DNA from: Paraburkholderia acidipaludis NBRC 101816
GTDB lineage: Bacteria > Pseudomonadota > Gammaproteobacteria > Burkholderiales > Burkholderiaceae
Assembly (NCBI RefSeq): GCF_000684975.1
Contig: NZ_BAXZ01000007.1
Span: forward strand, 1 to 64,000
Direction of reading: 5' to 3'
Length of the DNA stretch: 64,000 bases
Below the pieces are notes generated by a model, which searched no databases, was not told the DNA's origin, and saw only the letters and a list, made by a program, of their open reading frames with translations. The position numbers and the translations under genes are program-made. Below are positions 1 to 7,885 of this stretch, piece by piece. The first letter of the stretch is position 1, and every line of letters starts with the position of its first letter.

Positions 1-334
1 TTCAACAAGCAGTCGTTCGATCGCCGGAAGCCAGCGTTGAGTCAAGCGACTGCCGTCCAGTGCGAACGTTCGTTTGCAAGATTTCGAATGCGGTCGCCCC
101 GGACACGGCGTCGTTACGTTCCGTCGATCGTACGCGAGATACCTGCCGGGCTGTATTTTGCGATCTTTTCGTCCGCTCTGGTGCGCGGACCATTCGCAAA
201 TCTGACGAGTAGTACCTAACATCCCCTGCTCTCACACAACTTCGGGGTCATTTCGGGATCTGGAAAACTCAGATACCATACACGTCGGAACTGCGCCTGT
301 TGTTATTAAAAATGCATCAACCGAGCAAGCTAGA
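1..334. other. Left edge, no supported gene
   Basis: Short open frames exist on both strands but none has a recognisable product or a ribosome binding site. The composition becomes AT-richer after about position 220, leading into the next gene. It probably holds the promoter region of the gene starting at 335, but no clear -35/-10 pair could be assigned. Confidence 0.4.
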
Positions 335-1609
335 ATGTCATTTCATGCAAGCTCCTTCAGACTGTCCGCTCCACATGACCACTCACGCTTAACCGCACAA
401 CCAAATAAAGAATCCATGATTTTCCGTCAACCATTTAAGTGCAATACGTGCGACACACACTATATCGCCCGCATTCAAATTGGCTACGCTGACAGGCAAG
501 AGCATATAATAAACTGCGATAAATGCAATGAGCCAATGACGTTGCGACTGAACCTCGATCAAAAGAATGCAGGAGTAGAATTTGGTGCGTGCGAAAACAT
601 TTCTTTTATCGATGAGCAAGACGGAAAGCCGATTTACATGTCCTCCGATTTCGCTGCGGACGGGAGCAAAATAAATAATCCATTTTATTTTGGCTCCCTG
701 GAATTCATGAGGGATGCGGCCGCTGCACATGTGCGTAGAGCTGGCGAGTCGATATCCCCACAATTTCCGTCAGTCGTGCCGATGGCAATCGCCCCAGTCT
801 GGGATCGCCTAAAGAAAATTTGGCGCCTTGACAGTGTAAAAAGATATGATATTTCCGCCCCTCTGAAGAGCGAGTTTGCGCGACTCTACGATATTCCGGA
901 TTCGAATCTCGACGACCTTCTTTACTGGTTCATAAGAACGATTTTTGATAACAAAAGCACACTTATACCTGAAGCAAAATTAGCAATAGAGAAAAAAGAA
1001 GAGGAATTCAAACGGTTTCTGCATTATTATTCCTGCGATCTAAAAGAGCATCATTGGCGGAGCTATTTTGACATATTCTCTCAATTTTTTGACGCATTTG
1101 ATCAATTCTCACAGGTCATCATCTACACCCGAAATGGGATCAGACTCCCCAAGGATGCCAAAGTAACATCAACAAATTTCGATAAAACCAAGAAATTCTA
1201 TGCGAGCGCATACGAATTTTATGCTGGCGCAATTGAAATGTTGACCGAGATAAACAATATACTATCGGGTCGAGCCTTCGACAAACTGAGTGCAATCGAT
1301 CTCAAGTCTTTTGTAAAAACCGACAAGGCCCAGCGCCGAAATAGCCTAGCGACAAATACAGCCTTCACCGATGCCTCAAAAGAATTTGATCATCAAATAA
1401 GAAATGCATCGTTTCACAATTGGTTCTATCTTCTCGGCGATAACACAACGATAGAATATCGATCTGGCGGTACCGGCGAAGCTCATCAATTGCCATATAT
1501 TGAATATGTTCTGAAATGCACGAGACTATTTCATCAGATCTGCGAATTACTGATTCTAGAACTGTTCTTGGGTCATTTGAGGAGAGAGTGGGCCTTGGTC
1601 ACTCGATGA
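335..1609 (+). CDS. Zinc-ribbon / HEPN-domain protein, putative RNase
   Basis: 424 residues. The N-terminus has a four-cysteine zinc-ribbon pattern (C36-x2-C39 ... C61-x2-C64). The remainder is mostly helical and ends in a segment with R356-N357-x3-H361, the Rx4-6H signature of HEPN ribonucleases, in the usual setting of a hydrophobic C-terminal helix. HEPN proteins are frequent in toxin-antitoxin, abortive-infection and CRISPR-associated systems, so an RNA-cleaving defence or toxin role is inferred, not shown. The gene is clearly more AT-rich than its neighbours and uses many AAA, ATA and TTT codons, which suggests horizontal transfer. An alternative ATG at 416 starts just before the zinc ribbon; neither start has a strong ribosome binding site. 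hipBA lies downstream on the opposite strand. The overall family was not recognised. Confidence 0.7.
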   Translation: MSFHASSFRLSAPHDHSRLTAQPNKESMIFRQPFKCNTCDTHYIARIQIGYADRQEHIINCDKCNEPMTLRLNLDQKNAGVEFGACENISFIDEQDGKPIYMSSDFAADGSKINNPFYFGSLEFMRDAAAAHVRRAGESISPQFPSVVPMAIAPVWDRLKKIWRLDSVKRYDISAPLKSEFARLYDIPDSNLDDLLYWFIRTIFDNKSTLIPEAKLAIEKKEEEFKRFLHYYSCDLKEHHWRSYFDIFSQFFDAFDQFSQVIIYTRNGIRLPKDAKVTSTNFDKTKKFYASAYEFYAGAIEMLTEINNILSGRAFDKLSAIDLKSFVKTDKAQRRNSLATNTAFTDASKEFDHQIRNASFHNWFYLLGDNTTIEYRSGGTGEAHQLPYIEYVLKCTRLFHQICELLILELFLGHLRREWALVTR

Positions 1610-1905
1610 ACTGCCTACGTTTCCTAGCAGGCTGTTGAAAGTTCATTTTTTGGAAACGCCGCCGATGGCGGCGAACGCTATCAGCTTCTCCTCGCATTAA
1701 GGCGCTTGAAGCCGCCGTGCTCCCCTCAGCTTGGATGACCGAAACGGTCGACAAGTTGCGATGTCTCTTGGATCTCCAGAGCAGCCGTAACCGCTGCGTC
1801 GACCCAGAAAACGGCTCAGGGTCGAACCCAGCCCTACCCCAGAAATCCGCGAAGAACCGTTCTTTTACCCAGTCGCCCACCAAAGCAAGCGCGTCCCCCG
1901 CCCCT
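1610..1905. other. Intergenic, possible insertion-sequence remnant
   Basis: 296 bases between the HEPN gene and hipA, the two genes converging. No gene is supported. The stretch near 1626-1650 (AGGCTGTTGAAAGTTC) resembles the outer end of some transposons, and a minus-strand open frame runs through it, but there is no partner end and no transposase. This could be scar sequence from acquisition of the AT-rich patch. Confidence 0.25.
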
Positions 1906-3243
1906 TCAGACAGCAGTCTCAAGCCGCTCCGCCGACCACTTCACCCCGTCGAACAACCGCGCCGCAACACGCTCTGGGAAACCCGCGGGCAGCGCCGCAG
2001 CCACCTGCTCGATCACCGCGGGGGTACGCTCGACGAAGCGAGCCACGAGCGCCTCCGCACCACCCGCGTAGTGGCAAAGCTGCGCGGTGGCATCGAAATG
2101 GGCGCGCTTCACGTCGCGCATGCGGTAGTGGCGCCCCTTGCCCCACACGGCCATCGCAAGCGTCGCCTTATGCCACGACCACGGGTTGCCGCCGTCGCCT
2201 TCCACCGGCCAGATCGACATCACGTCGTAAAGCGGCGCCAGTTGAAAACGGCCGCCCGGCAGCAGGCGAATGCTGAAGTTCTTCGCATGGCCGTCGGGCG
2301 CCGCGAGCAGCCAGAAAGCGATCTGCGCGCCGAGCAATGTCTCGAGGTCTTCCTCTGCGCGCTGTGACTGCCGCAGGATGCCGGCGATTTCGCGCACGCC
2401 TGGGCCGCCCTGCGATTCGTACTTGCGATGCGGCGGCACGCCCAGCGCCTGGCAAAAGTCCTCCTGGGGCAGGCGCAGCAACGCGCCGCGCTGCGACCAG
2501 GCCCGGTCGAAACGCTCCACGCACAACACCTTCTGCGAGCCGAAGGTTTCGATGCGCGCACCGGCAACGGGTAGCCCGTACGCTTTCAGCACGGCGAGGC
2601 AGAGCCACTCGTTTTCGATGGAGGTCTGGAAGTCCACCTTGCGGTGGCCGATCAAGCCGAGCGGCAGCTTGAGGATGTGCGTGGTGGGTGTGGCGCCGCG
2701 CGGCAAATACCACTGGCCGTCGTGATGCAACAGCGCCGTCTTTTCCTGCGCGCCCGCGAGCGAAATGCGCAGCTCGCTGCCCATTTCGTCCCCCGCGCCC
2801 TCGCCCGGCAGCGCGCCAGCGGTTTCGAGCAGCAACCGCTCGATCGCGGCTTCGGAGAGCGGCGTACCGTCGATCGACTCGACGTCCTCGGGCTCCTCGT
2901 TCTCGCCCAGCAATTGCACAGCGCCCACGCAATCGCGTCCGACCGCCTTCAGCAGATCGAACGCCTCGACCGTTTCGGTGCTGAAACGGGCCGCGATGCG
3001 CCGGCGGATCTGCGGACTGTCCGGCAGCAGGTTGTCGAAGTAGTTATGAACGCGCTCGCCGCGCAGCGGCCGTTCGCCAACGCCGAACGGCAACGAGAGC
3101 GAGAGTGGCCGCCCCATGGCCGAAAGCTTCCACGCCGAGTCGTAGTGCAGTTCCATATCGCCGCCGGGCAGCGCGGCCCAGACGCCGACCCGCTCACCGT
3201 TGGCCCATACGGAGAGCGCGCGCGAATGCGATTTGCGGCCCAT
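1906..3243 (-). CDS. hipA: HipA-family serine/threonine kinase toxin
   Basis: 445 residues, the usual HipA length. The N-terminal HipA_N-like domain (about 1-110) is followed by the kinase-like HipA_C domain. Visible motifs are the ATP-binding SLAGAQEK at 161-168, the catalytic segment APDGHAKN around D317, and the metal-binding LYDVMS at D340. In characterised homologues HipA phosphorylates glutamyl-tRNA synthetase and halts translation, giving persistence; the target here is inferred. It is translated just after hipB (3 bases between the frames), the normal antitoxin-toxin order. All key kinase residues are present, so the toxin looks intact. Confidence 0.93.
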   Translation of the reverse strand: MGRKSHSRALSVWANGERVGVWAALPGGDMELHYDSAWKLSAMGRPLSLSLPFGVGERPLRGERVHNYFDNLLPDSPQIRRRIAARFSTETVEAFDLLKAVGRDCVGAVQLLGENEEPEDVESIDGTPLSEAAIERLLLETAGALPGEGAGDEMGSELRISLAGAQEKTALLHHDGQWYLPRGATPTTHILKLPLGLIGHRKVDFQTSIENEWLCLAVLKAYGLPVAGARIETFGSQKVLCVERFDRAWSQRGALLRLPQEDFCQALGVPPHRKYESQGGPGVREIAGILRQSQRAEEDLETLLGAQIAFWLLAAPDGHAKNFSIRLLPGGRFQLAPLYDVMSIWPVEGDGGNPWSWHKATLAMAVWGKGRHYRMRDVKRAHFDATAQLCHYAGGAEALVARFVERTPAVIEQVAAALPAGFPERVAARLFDGVKWSAERLETAV

Positions 3244-3246
3244 CGC

Positions 3247-3504
3247 TCACCACTCCGGCTGGCCAGCGGCGCTGGACGCCGCGGTATCGCGCGACTGCAC
3301 GCACAGTTCAAGGCCGTAAAGCGCGAAAAGCGCCATCATCTGGTCGAACGAGAGGCTGGCCGTGCCCGTGGTCTCGAGCGCGGAAAGCCGCGGCTGACCA
3401 ATGCCGATACGCGCGGCTGCTTGCGCCTGGGTCATCCCCCTGGCCTTTCTGGCCGACTGCAGAATCTCGCCAAGTGCAGCCGGCGTATGGACGATGACCT
3501 TCAT
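3247..3504 (-). CDS. hipB: HipB-type XRE antitoxin
   Basis: 85 residues. A Cro/C1-type helix-turn-helix spans about 10-65, with the segment GMTQAQAAARIGIGQPRLSA as its core. It should neutralise HipA and repress the operon with it. The ATG at 3504 is preceded by AGGAATATCCC, an acceptable ribosome binding site. Directly upstream lies a perfect 8-base-arm palindrome (3521-3539) that is the likely operator. The C-terminal tail (SAAGQPEW) ends in tryptophan, like the E. coli HipB tail used for Lon turnover; that parallel is an inference. Confidence 0.9.
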   Translation of the reverse strand: MKVIVHTPAALGEILQSARKARGMTQAQAAARIGIGQPRLSALETTGTASLSFDQMMALFALYGLELCVQSRDTAASSAAGQPEW

Positions 3505-3520
3505 GGGATATTCCTGTCAC

Positions 3521-3579
3521 GCATAAAACCATTTTATGCCTGTCGGCGATAATTTAGCAATATCAGCCACAAGCATAAA
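3521..3579 (-). promoter_or_regulatory. hipBA promoter and operator
   Basis: The palindrome GCATAAAA-CCA-TTTTATGC is perfect at 3521-3539. On the minus strand a candidate promoter reads TTTATG (3579-3574), 17 bases, TAAATT (3556-3551), placing the transcript start just before the palindrome. A further half-site GCATAAA at 3573-3579 overlaps the -35 element. This is the arrangement expected for autorepression by a HipAB complex. Confidence 0.6.
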
Positions 3580-4021
3580 GCAGAAATATCACCCACACGG
3601 ATAAGTGCAGTGTGGCGCTGCGGCCCCGTCTCCTGTCAATCAGGGAGCCTTTCGGCGACGGAAAAACGCCATTTCACGCTGCAATGCACAATTCTCGGCA
3701 TTAGTCGAGTGCCCGAAAACAACTGTTTTTTTGGCGCCACGTCACGGCCAATTTCAACGCGATTTTTATTTTCACCATCCTATGATGGTCTCGTCGTATT
3801 GCGCTGCTCTGGACACGACCTGTCCGCGCGGCTGTTTCGCAATAAGTGCCGCCCAAAAGCGGCCAGGCTTGCGGCACCAGCAATAATCACAAGACATTAA
3901 CTTTCATTATTGAAGGTTATATAAAAATCTTTCGACTTTATTACACCCTTCTTTATTGCAGTCAATAGATAGGCGAATTAGCCATTAGCGCCAATCAATA
4001 GTCGTACTCGGAGAAAAAAGC
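3580..4021 (+). other. AT-rich leader/promoter region of porin gene
   Basis: No gene is supported; short frames near 3605-3900 lack codon bias and a ribosome binding site. The segment is AT-rich from about 3890 and holds a 6-base-arm hairpin ACCATC-CTAT-GATGGT at 3774-3789. The porin promoter should lie here, but several TA-rich boxes (for example around 3918-3927) compete and none has a convincing -35. Confidence 0.4.
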
Positions 4022-5179
4022 ATGAAAAAAAGTCTTGTCGCCCTCGCGCTCGGTAGCGTCTTTGCCATTTCCGCACATGCCCAAAGCAGCGTCACGCTCT
4101 ACGGCCTGATCGACACGGGCCTCGTTTATACGAACAACCAGGGCGGCCACAGCAACTGGCAACTGAACAGCAGTTCGACGCAGAACACGGTGTTCGGCCT
4201 GAAGGGCACGGAAGACCTCGGCGGCGGCCTGCATGCGGTCTTCAAACTGGAACAGGGTTTCGTGCTCAATAACGGCGCCGAAGCGTTCTCCGGCGACATC
4301 TTCGGCTCGCAAGCCTGGGTCGGACTGCAAAGCGACCAGTACGGCACGCTCACGTTCGGCCGCCAGTTCGACGTGATGAACGACCTCGTCGGCCCGCTCA
4401 CGGCGGAATCGAACACCTGGGGCGGCAACATGGCCGCCCATCCGTTCGAGAACGACAACCTCGCCGCCGACTCGGTCGTCATCAACAATTCGGTCAAGTA
4501 CACGAGCCCGACCTGGCACGGCATCACGGGCGAGACGATGTACTCGTTCAGCAACAGCAGCGAATTCGCGAACAACCGCTCGTATGGCTTCGCGCTTGCC
4601 TACACGCAAGGCCCGCTCAACCTCGCAGCCGGCTACCTGCAGATGAACAATGCCGGCAGCGGCAGCGGCGCCGTCACCACGAGCGACACCAGCGCGAACT
4701 TCCTCGCGGAGCGTCAGCGCGTCTGGTCGCTCGGCGGCAACTACACGTTCGGCCCGGCCACGGTCGGCCTTGTCTGGAGCCATACGCAGCTCGACAACAT
4801 CGGCGGCGTGTACTCGTTCGGCACGGGCACGTACCTCGGCTCGAACGACGCTTCGGCCGGCTCGCTCACCGGCTCGCTGCGACTCGACAACTACGAGGTG
4901 AACGTCAAGTACGCGCTGACGCAGGCCTTGACCGTTTCGGGCGCCTACACGTACACGCACGGCGCGTACAACGGCTCGGCGCCGGGCTGGAACACGGCGA
5001 TGCTGCAGACGGATTACGCGGTCAGCAAGCGCACGGACTTCTACCTCGAAGGCGTGTACCAGAACGTGCACGGCGCGCCGGCCGACTCGGTGCTCTCGCA
5101 CGCGATGATCAACACGCTCTCGCCGTCGGCGACCGATACGCAGGTAGCCGTTACCGTGGGCATGCGCCACGCTTTCTAA
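4022..5179 (+). CDS. Outer-membrane porin, Burkholderia type
   Basis: 385 residues with a classical signal peptide (MKKSLVALALGSVFAISAHA) cleaved before QSSVTLYG. The mature part is a 16-strand general porin (Porin_4/OmpC-like) with the typical YG-L-ID-TG start, alternating beta pattern, and a terminal phenylalanine (GMRHAF) needed for outer-membrane assembly. It would let small hydrophilic solutes diffuse into the periplasm. The start is set by a GGAG ahead of ATG 4022. It stands alone, closed by a strong terminator at 5196. A second porin of the family is at 47720. Confidence 0.93.
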   Translation: MKKSLVALALGSVFAISAHAQSSVTLYGLIDTGLVYTNNQGGHSNWQLNSSSTQNTVFGLKGTEDLGGGLHAVFKLEQGFVLNNGAEAFSGDIFGSQAWVGLQSDQYGTLTFGRQFDVMNDLVGPLTAESNTWGGNMAAHPFENDNLAADSVVINNSVKYTSPTWHGITGETMYSFSNSSEFANNRSYGFALAYTQGPLNLAAGYLQMNNAGSGSGAVTTSDTSANFLAERQRVWSLGGNYTFGPATVGLVWSHTQLDNIGGVYSFGTGTYLGSNDASAGSLTGSLRLDNYEVNVKYALTQALTVSGAYTYTHGAYNGSAPGWNTAMLQTDYAVSKRTDFYLEGVYQNVHGAPADSVLSHAMINTLSPSATDTQVAVTVGMRHAF

Positions 5180-5195
5180 ACGGCTGCGCCACCCG

Positions 5196-5246
5196 AACGG
5201 CACCTCGCTTTCGCCCGGCAACGGGCGGCGCGAGGTGCCGTTTTTA
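5196..5246 (+). terminator. Rho-independent terminator after porin
   Basis: AACGGCACCTCGC (5196-5208) pairs with GCGAGGTGCCGTT (5230-5242), enclosing an inner stem CGCCCG / CGGGCG capped by a GCAA tetraloop, followed by a T-rich tract. This is one of the clearest terminators in the window. Confidence 0.9.
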
Positions 5247-5315
5247 TTTCTCTTTGCCGCGGCCGCGCAAACGCGCCGCCTTGGGGTTATAGTCTGCCAT
5301 TCCGCCTCGCGGCGC

Positions 5316-6017
5316 ATGACGACTGACCGAATGAAGATGATCACCCGGCTCTGGAAAGAGAACAAAGGCCTTATCGCATTCCTGCTGCTCATGACGGTCT
5401 TCCGCAGCGCCGTTGCGGACTGGAACGTCGTGCCGAGCGGCTCGATGCTGCCCACCATCCGCATCGGCGACCGCATTCTCGTCGACAAGCTGGCCTACGA
5501 CGTGCGCGTGCCGCTCACGCACATCCGCATTGCGCACCTGGCCGACCCGCAGCGCGGCGACATCGTGACCATCGATTCGTCCTCCGCGCACGAGCTGCTC
5601 GTCAAGCGCGTGATCGGCGTGCCCGGCGACCGCATTGCCCTGCGCGACAACGTGCTTTACGTGAACGGCGTACGCGCGACCTATCAGCCCGAAGGCATGA
5701 ATCTGCTCGCGAGCGACACGAACGAACCTGGCGATTATTTCGCGGAACGCTTCGACGGCGTGACGCACACCGTGCGCTTCTCGCCCTATGCGCCCAGCCC
5801 GCGCAGTTCGTTCGGCCCCGTCGTCGTGCCGCCGGGCCAGTACCTGATGCTCGGCGACAACCGCGACGACAGCGCGGACTCGCGCTACTTCGGCTTCTTC
5901 CCGCGCAACGAGATCATGGGCCGCGCGCGCCGCGTGGCCTTCTCGCTCGACCCCGACCATTTCTACGCGCCGCGTTTGAGCCGCTTCGGATCGCTGCTCG
6001 ATACGCCGCCGGCCTGA
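5316..6017 (+). CDS. lepB: Signal peptidase I
   Basis: 233 residues from ATG 5316. A single N-terminal membrane helix (about 18-34) is followed by the S26 peptidase fold. Box B PSGSM carries nucleophile S43, box D (LVKRVIGVPGD) the general-base lysine K97, and box E reads GDNRDDSADSRYFGF. It cleaves signal peptides of exported proteins on the periplasmic face. An open frame reaches upstream into the porin terminator, so the real start is downstream of the -10-like TATAGT at 5288: 5316, or ATG 5331. Neither has a good ribosome binding site. It is compact for the family and lies apart from rnc/era, so it is probably a second signal peptidase gene rather than the main one. Confidence 0.88.
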   Translation: MTTDRMKMITRLWKENKGLIAFLLLMTVFRSAVADWNVVPSGSMLPTIRIGDRILVDKLAYDVRVPLTHIRIAHLADPQRGDIVTIDSSSAHELLVKRVIGVPGDRIALRDNVLYVNGVRATYQPEGMNLLASDTNEPGDYFAERFDGVTHTVRFSPYAPSPRSSFGPVVVPPGQYLMLGDNRDDSADSRYFGFFPRNEIMGRARRVAFSLDPDHFYAPRLSRFGSLLDTPPA

Positions 6018-6045
6018 GCGGGGTTCCGCTTTCCGGAGATGCCTC

Positions 6046-6654
6046 ATGTCATCGATCCCCGCAAACGCGCCCGGCGCGCTGCATGAAGTCTGGCTGATCC
6101 GCCACGGCGAGACCGAATGGAGCCGTTCGGGTCAGCATACGGGCCGCACCGATATTCCGCTCACGGAGCACGGCCGCGATCAGGCCCGCGCGCTGGCGCC
6201 GCGGCTGGCCGCGCAGACCTTCGATGCGGTCTGGTCGAGCCCGAAAACGCGGGCCGTCGAAACGTGCGAACTGGCGGGCCTGGGTGCCGGGCGCGTCACC
6301 GTGCCGGAGCTGCACGAATGGGACTACGGCATCTACGAAGGGCGCACCACGCACGACATCCGCGCGAGCGCGCCGGACTGGAGCGTGTGGCGCTCGCCGG
6401 TCCCGGAAGGCGAAAACCTCGCGCAGGTACAGGCGCGGGCCGAAGCGGTGGTGGCGCGCCTGCTCGCGTCGAGCGGGCGCGTGGCGATCTTCTCGCACGC
6501 GCATTTTCTGCGCGCGCTGGCAGGCTGCTGGATCGGCGACACCGCCCTCGGCGCGCACTTCTATCTCGACACGGCCTCCATCAGCATTCTCGGCTTCGAT
6601 CACGAGTCCCACGCGATACGGCGCTGGAACGTGCTGCCCGGGGCCTCCCTCTGA
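6046..6654 (+). CDS. Histidine phosphatase family protein
   Basis: 202 residues. The phosphohistidine motif is LIRHGETEW (H20) near the N-terminus, and the second catalytic histidine is in FSHAHFLRAL. The length and pattern fit the phosphoglycerate-mutase-like/CobC branch of acid phosphatases. The substrate cannot be read from the sequence; it may dephosphorylate a small phospho-metabolite. It begins 28 bases after signal peptidase with a good GGAG, so the two are probably co-transcribed, and the beta-lactamase follows closely. Confidence 0.85.
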   Translation: MSSIPANAPGALHEVWLIRHGETEWSRSGQHTGRTDIPLTEHGRDQARALAPRLAAQTFDAVWSSPKTRAVETCELAGLGAGRVTVPELHEWDYGIYEGRTTHDIRASAPDWSVWRSPVPEGENLAQVQARAEAVVARLLASSGRVAIFSHAHFLRALAGCWIGDTALGAHFYLDTASISILGFDHESHAIRRWNVLPGASL

Positions 6655-6673
6655 ACGGCACCCTCGAACACGG

Positions 6674-7846
6674 ATGAGACTGGAAACGAAACGCCTTCTT
6701 CTCGCCTCGGTCTGCTTCGCCTTTTGCGCGAACGCCACGGCCGCCCATGCGGCGGACGACCAGCAGGCCCAGATCAAACAGGCCGTGGATACGGCAATCG
6801 AGCCGCTGATGGCGAAGGACGACGTGCCCGGCATGGCCGTTGGCGTCACCGTGGCCGGCCGGTCCTGGGTGTTCAACTACGGCGTGGCGTCGAAAGAGAC
6901 CCGCCGGCCTGTCACGCGCAATACGCTGTTCGAACTTGGTTCGGTCTCCAAAACGTTGACGGCCACGCTCGCCTCGTATGCCGCCGTGAACGGCGAACTT
7001 TCGCTCGCCGCGCCCACCGGCAAATATGTGCCTGCGCTGCAGTCGAGCCCGTTCGGCAAGATAAGCCTGCTCGAACTGGGCACGCACACGCCAGGCGGTC
7101 TGCCCTTGCAGGTCCCCGACGACGTCACCGACGAAGCGAAGCTGATGCAGTATTTCCGCGCGTGGAAACCGCTCTACGCGCCGGGCACCTATCGCACGTA
7201 CACGAACATGGGTATCGGCATGCTCGGTTTCATCACGGCAAAGCGCATGGGTCAAGACTTCGGCGCTGCGATGACGCAGCGCCTCCTGCCGGCCCTTGGC
7301 CTCTCCAGTTCGTATCTCGACGTGCCGCCCGCCAGGATGGCCGATTACGCTCAGGGCTACACGAAGCAGAACCAGCCCGTTCGCATGAAACCCGGCGTCC
7401 TTGGCGAGGAAGCGTATGGCATCCGCTCGAATGCCGCCGACATGACCCGCTTTATCGAAGCCAACATGGGAGAAGTGCGGCTGGCCCCGAAGCTGCAGCA
7501 GGCGGTCACGGCAACGCATACGGGCTACTTCCGCTCGGGCCCGCTCACGCAGGATCTGATCTGGGAGCAGTACGCCTCGCCCGTCGATTTGAAGACGCTG
7601 CAGGCCGGCAACTCGTCTTCGATGATCCTCGACGCGACGCCGGCCACGCGCATCACGCCGCCCGAACCGCCGCGCGACGACGTGTGGATCAACAAGACCG
7701 GCTCGACCAACGGCTTCGCGACCTATATCGCGTTCATTCCGCAGCGGCATCTGGGTATTGTTCTGCTCGCCAACAAGAACTACCCGATCGAAGATCGCGT
7801 GGCGGCCGCGTATGCGATTCTTTCGGCGCTCGATACGCAGAAGTGA
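6674..7846 (+). CDS. ampC: Class C (AmpC-type) beta-lactamase
   Basis: 390 residues from ATG 6674, with a signal peptide ending near AHA/AD (about residue 26). All three active-site elements of serine class C enzymes are present: S90-V-S-K93, Y176-T-N178 and K341-T-G343. The periplasmic enzyme would hydrolyse cephalosporins and penicillins. It follows the phosphatase by 19 bases and has no divergent ampR-type LysR gene, so the usual AmpR-inducible arrangement is absent and expression may be constitutive or depend on the upstream promoter. A carboxylesterase or DD-peptidase of the same fold is the alternative, but YxN plus KTG and the length favour the lactamase. Confidence 0.88.
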   Translation: MRLETKRLLLASVCFAFCANATAAHAADDQQAQIKQAVDTAIEPLMAKDDVPGMAVGVTVAGRSWVFNYGVASKETRRPVTRNTLFELGSVSKTLTATLASYAAVNGELSLAAPTGKYVPALQSSPFGKISLLELGTHTPGGLPLQVPDDVTDEAKLMQYFRAWKPLYAPGTYRTYTNMGIGMLGFITAKRMGQDFGAAMTQRLLPALGLSSSYLDVPPARMADYAQGYTKQNQPVRMKPGVLGEEAYGIRSNAADMTRFIEANMGEVRLAPKLQQAVTATHTGYFRSGPLTQDLIWEQYASPVDLKTLQAGNSSSMILDATPATRITPPEPPRDDVWINKTGSTNGFATYIAFIPQRHLGIVLLANKNYPIEDRVAAAYAILSALDTQK

Positions 7847-7885
7847 CGCGGAGCGGACCTCCTGTTCGGGGCCCCCGATTGCGGA

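Noticed and set aside
1717..2367. Plus-strand frame of 216 codons opposite hipA
   Set aside because: Antisense to a well-supported HipA kinase with intact motifs.
3605..3900. Small overlapping plus-strand frames upstream of the first porin
   Set aside because: No ribosome binding site, no codon bias, no recognisable product; better read as porin leader.
3995..5488. Long minus-strand open frame opposite the porin and signal peptidase genes
   Set aside because: It is the antisense shadow of high-GC genes: Arg/Val/Ala-rich, no family resemblance, crosses a terminator, and the plus-strand genes are certain.
6674..7846. Inducible ampC-ampR pair considered
   Set aside because: No divergent LysR gene lies upstream; the preceding gene is a same-strand phosphatase.
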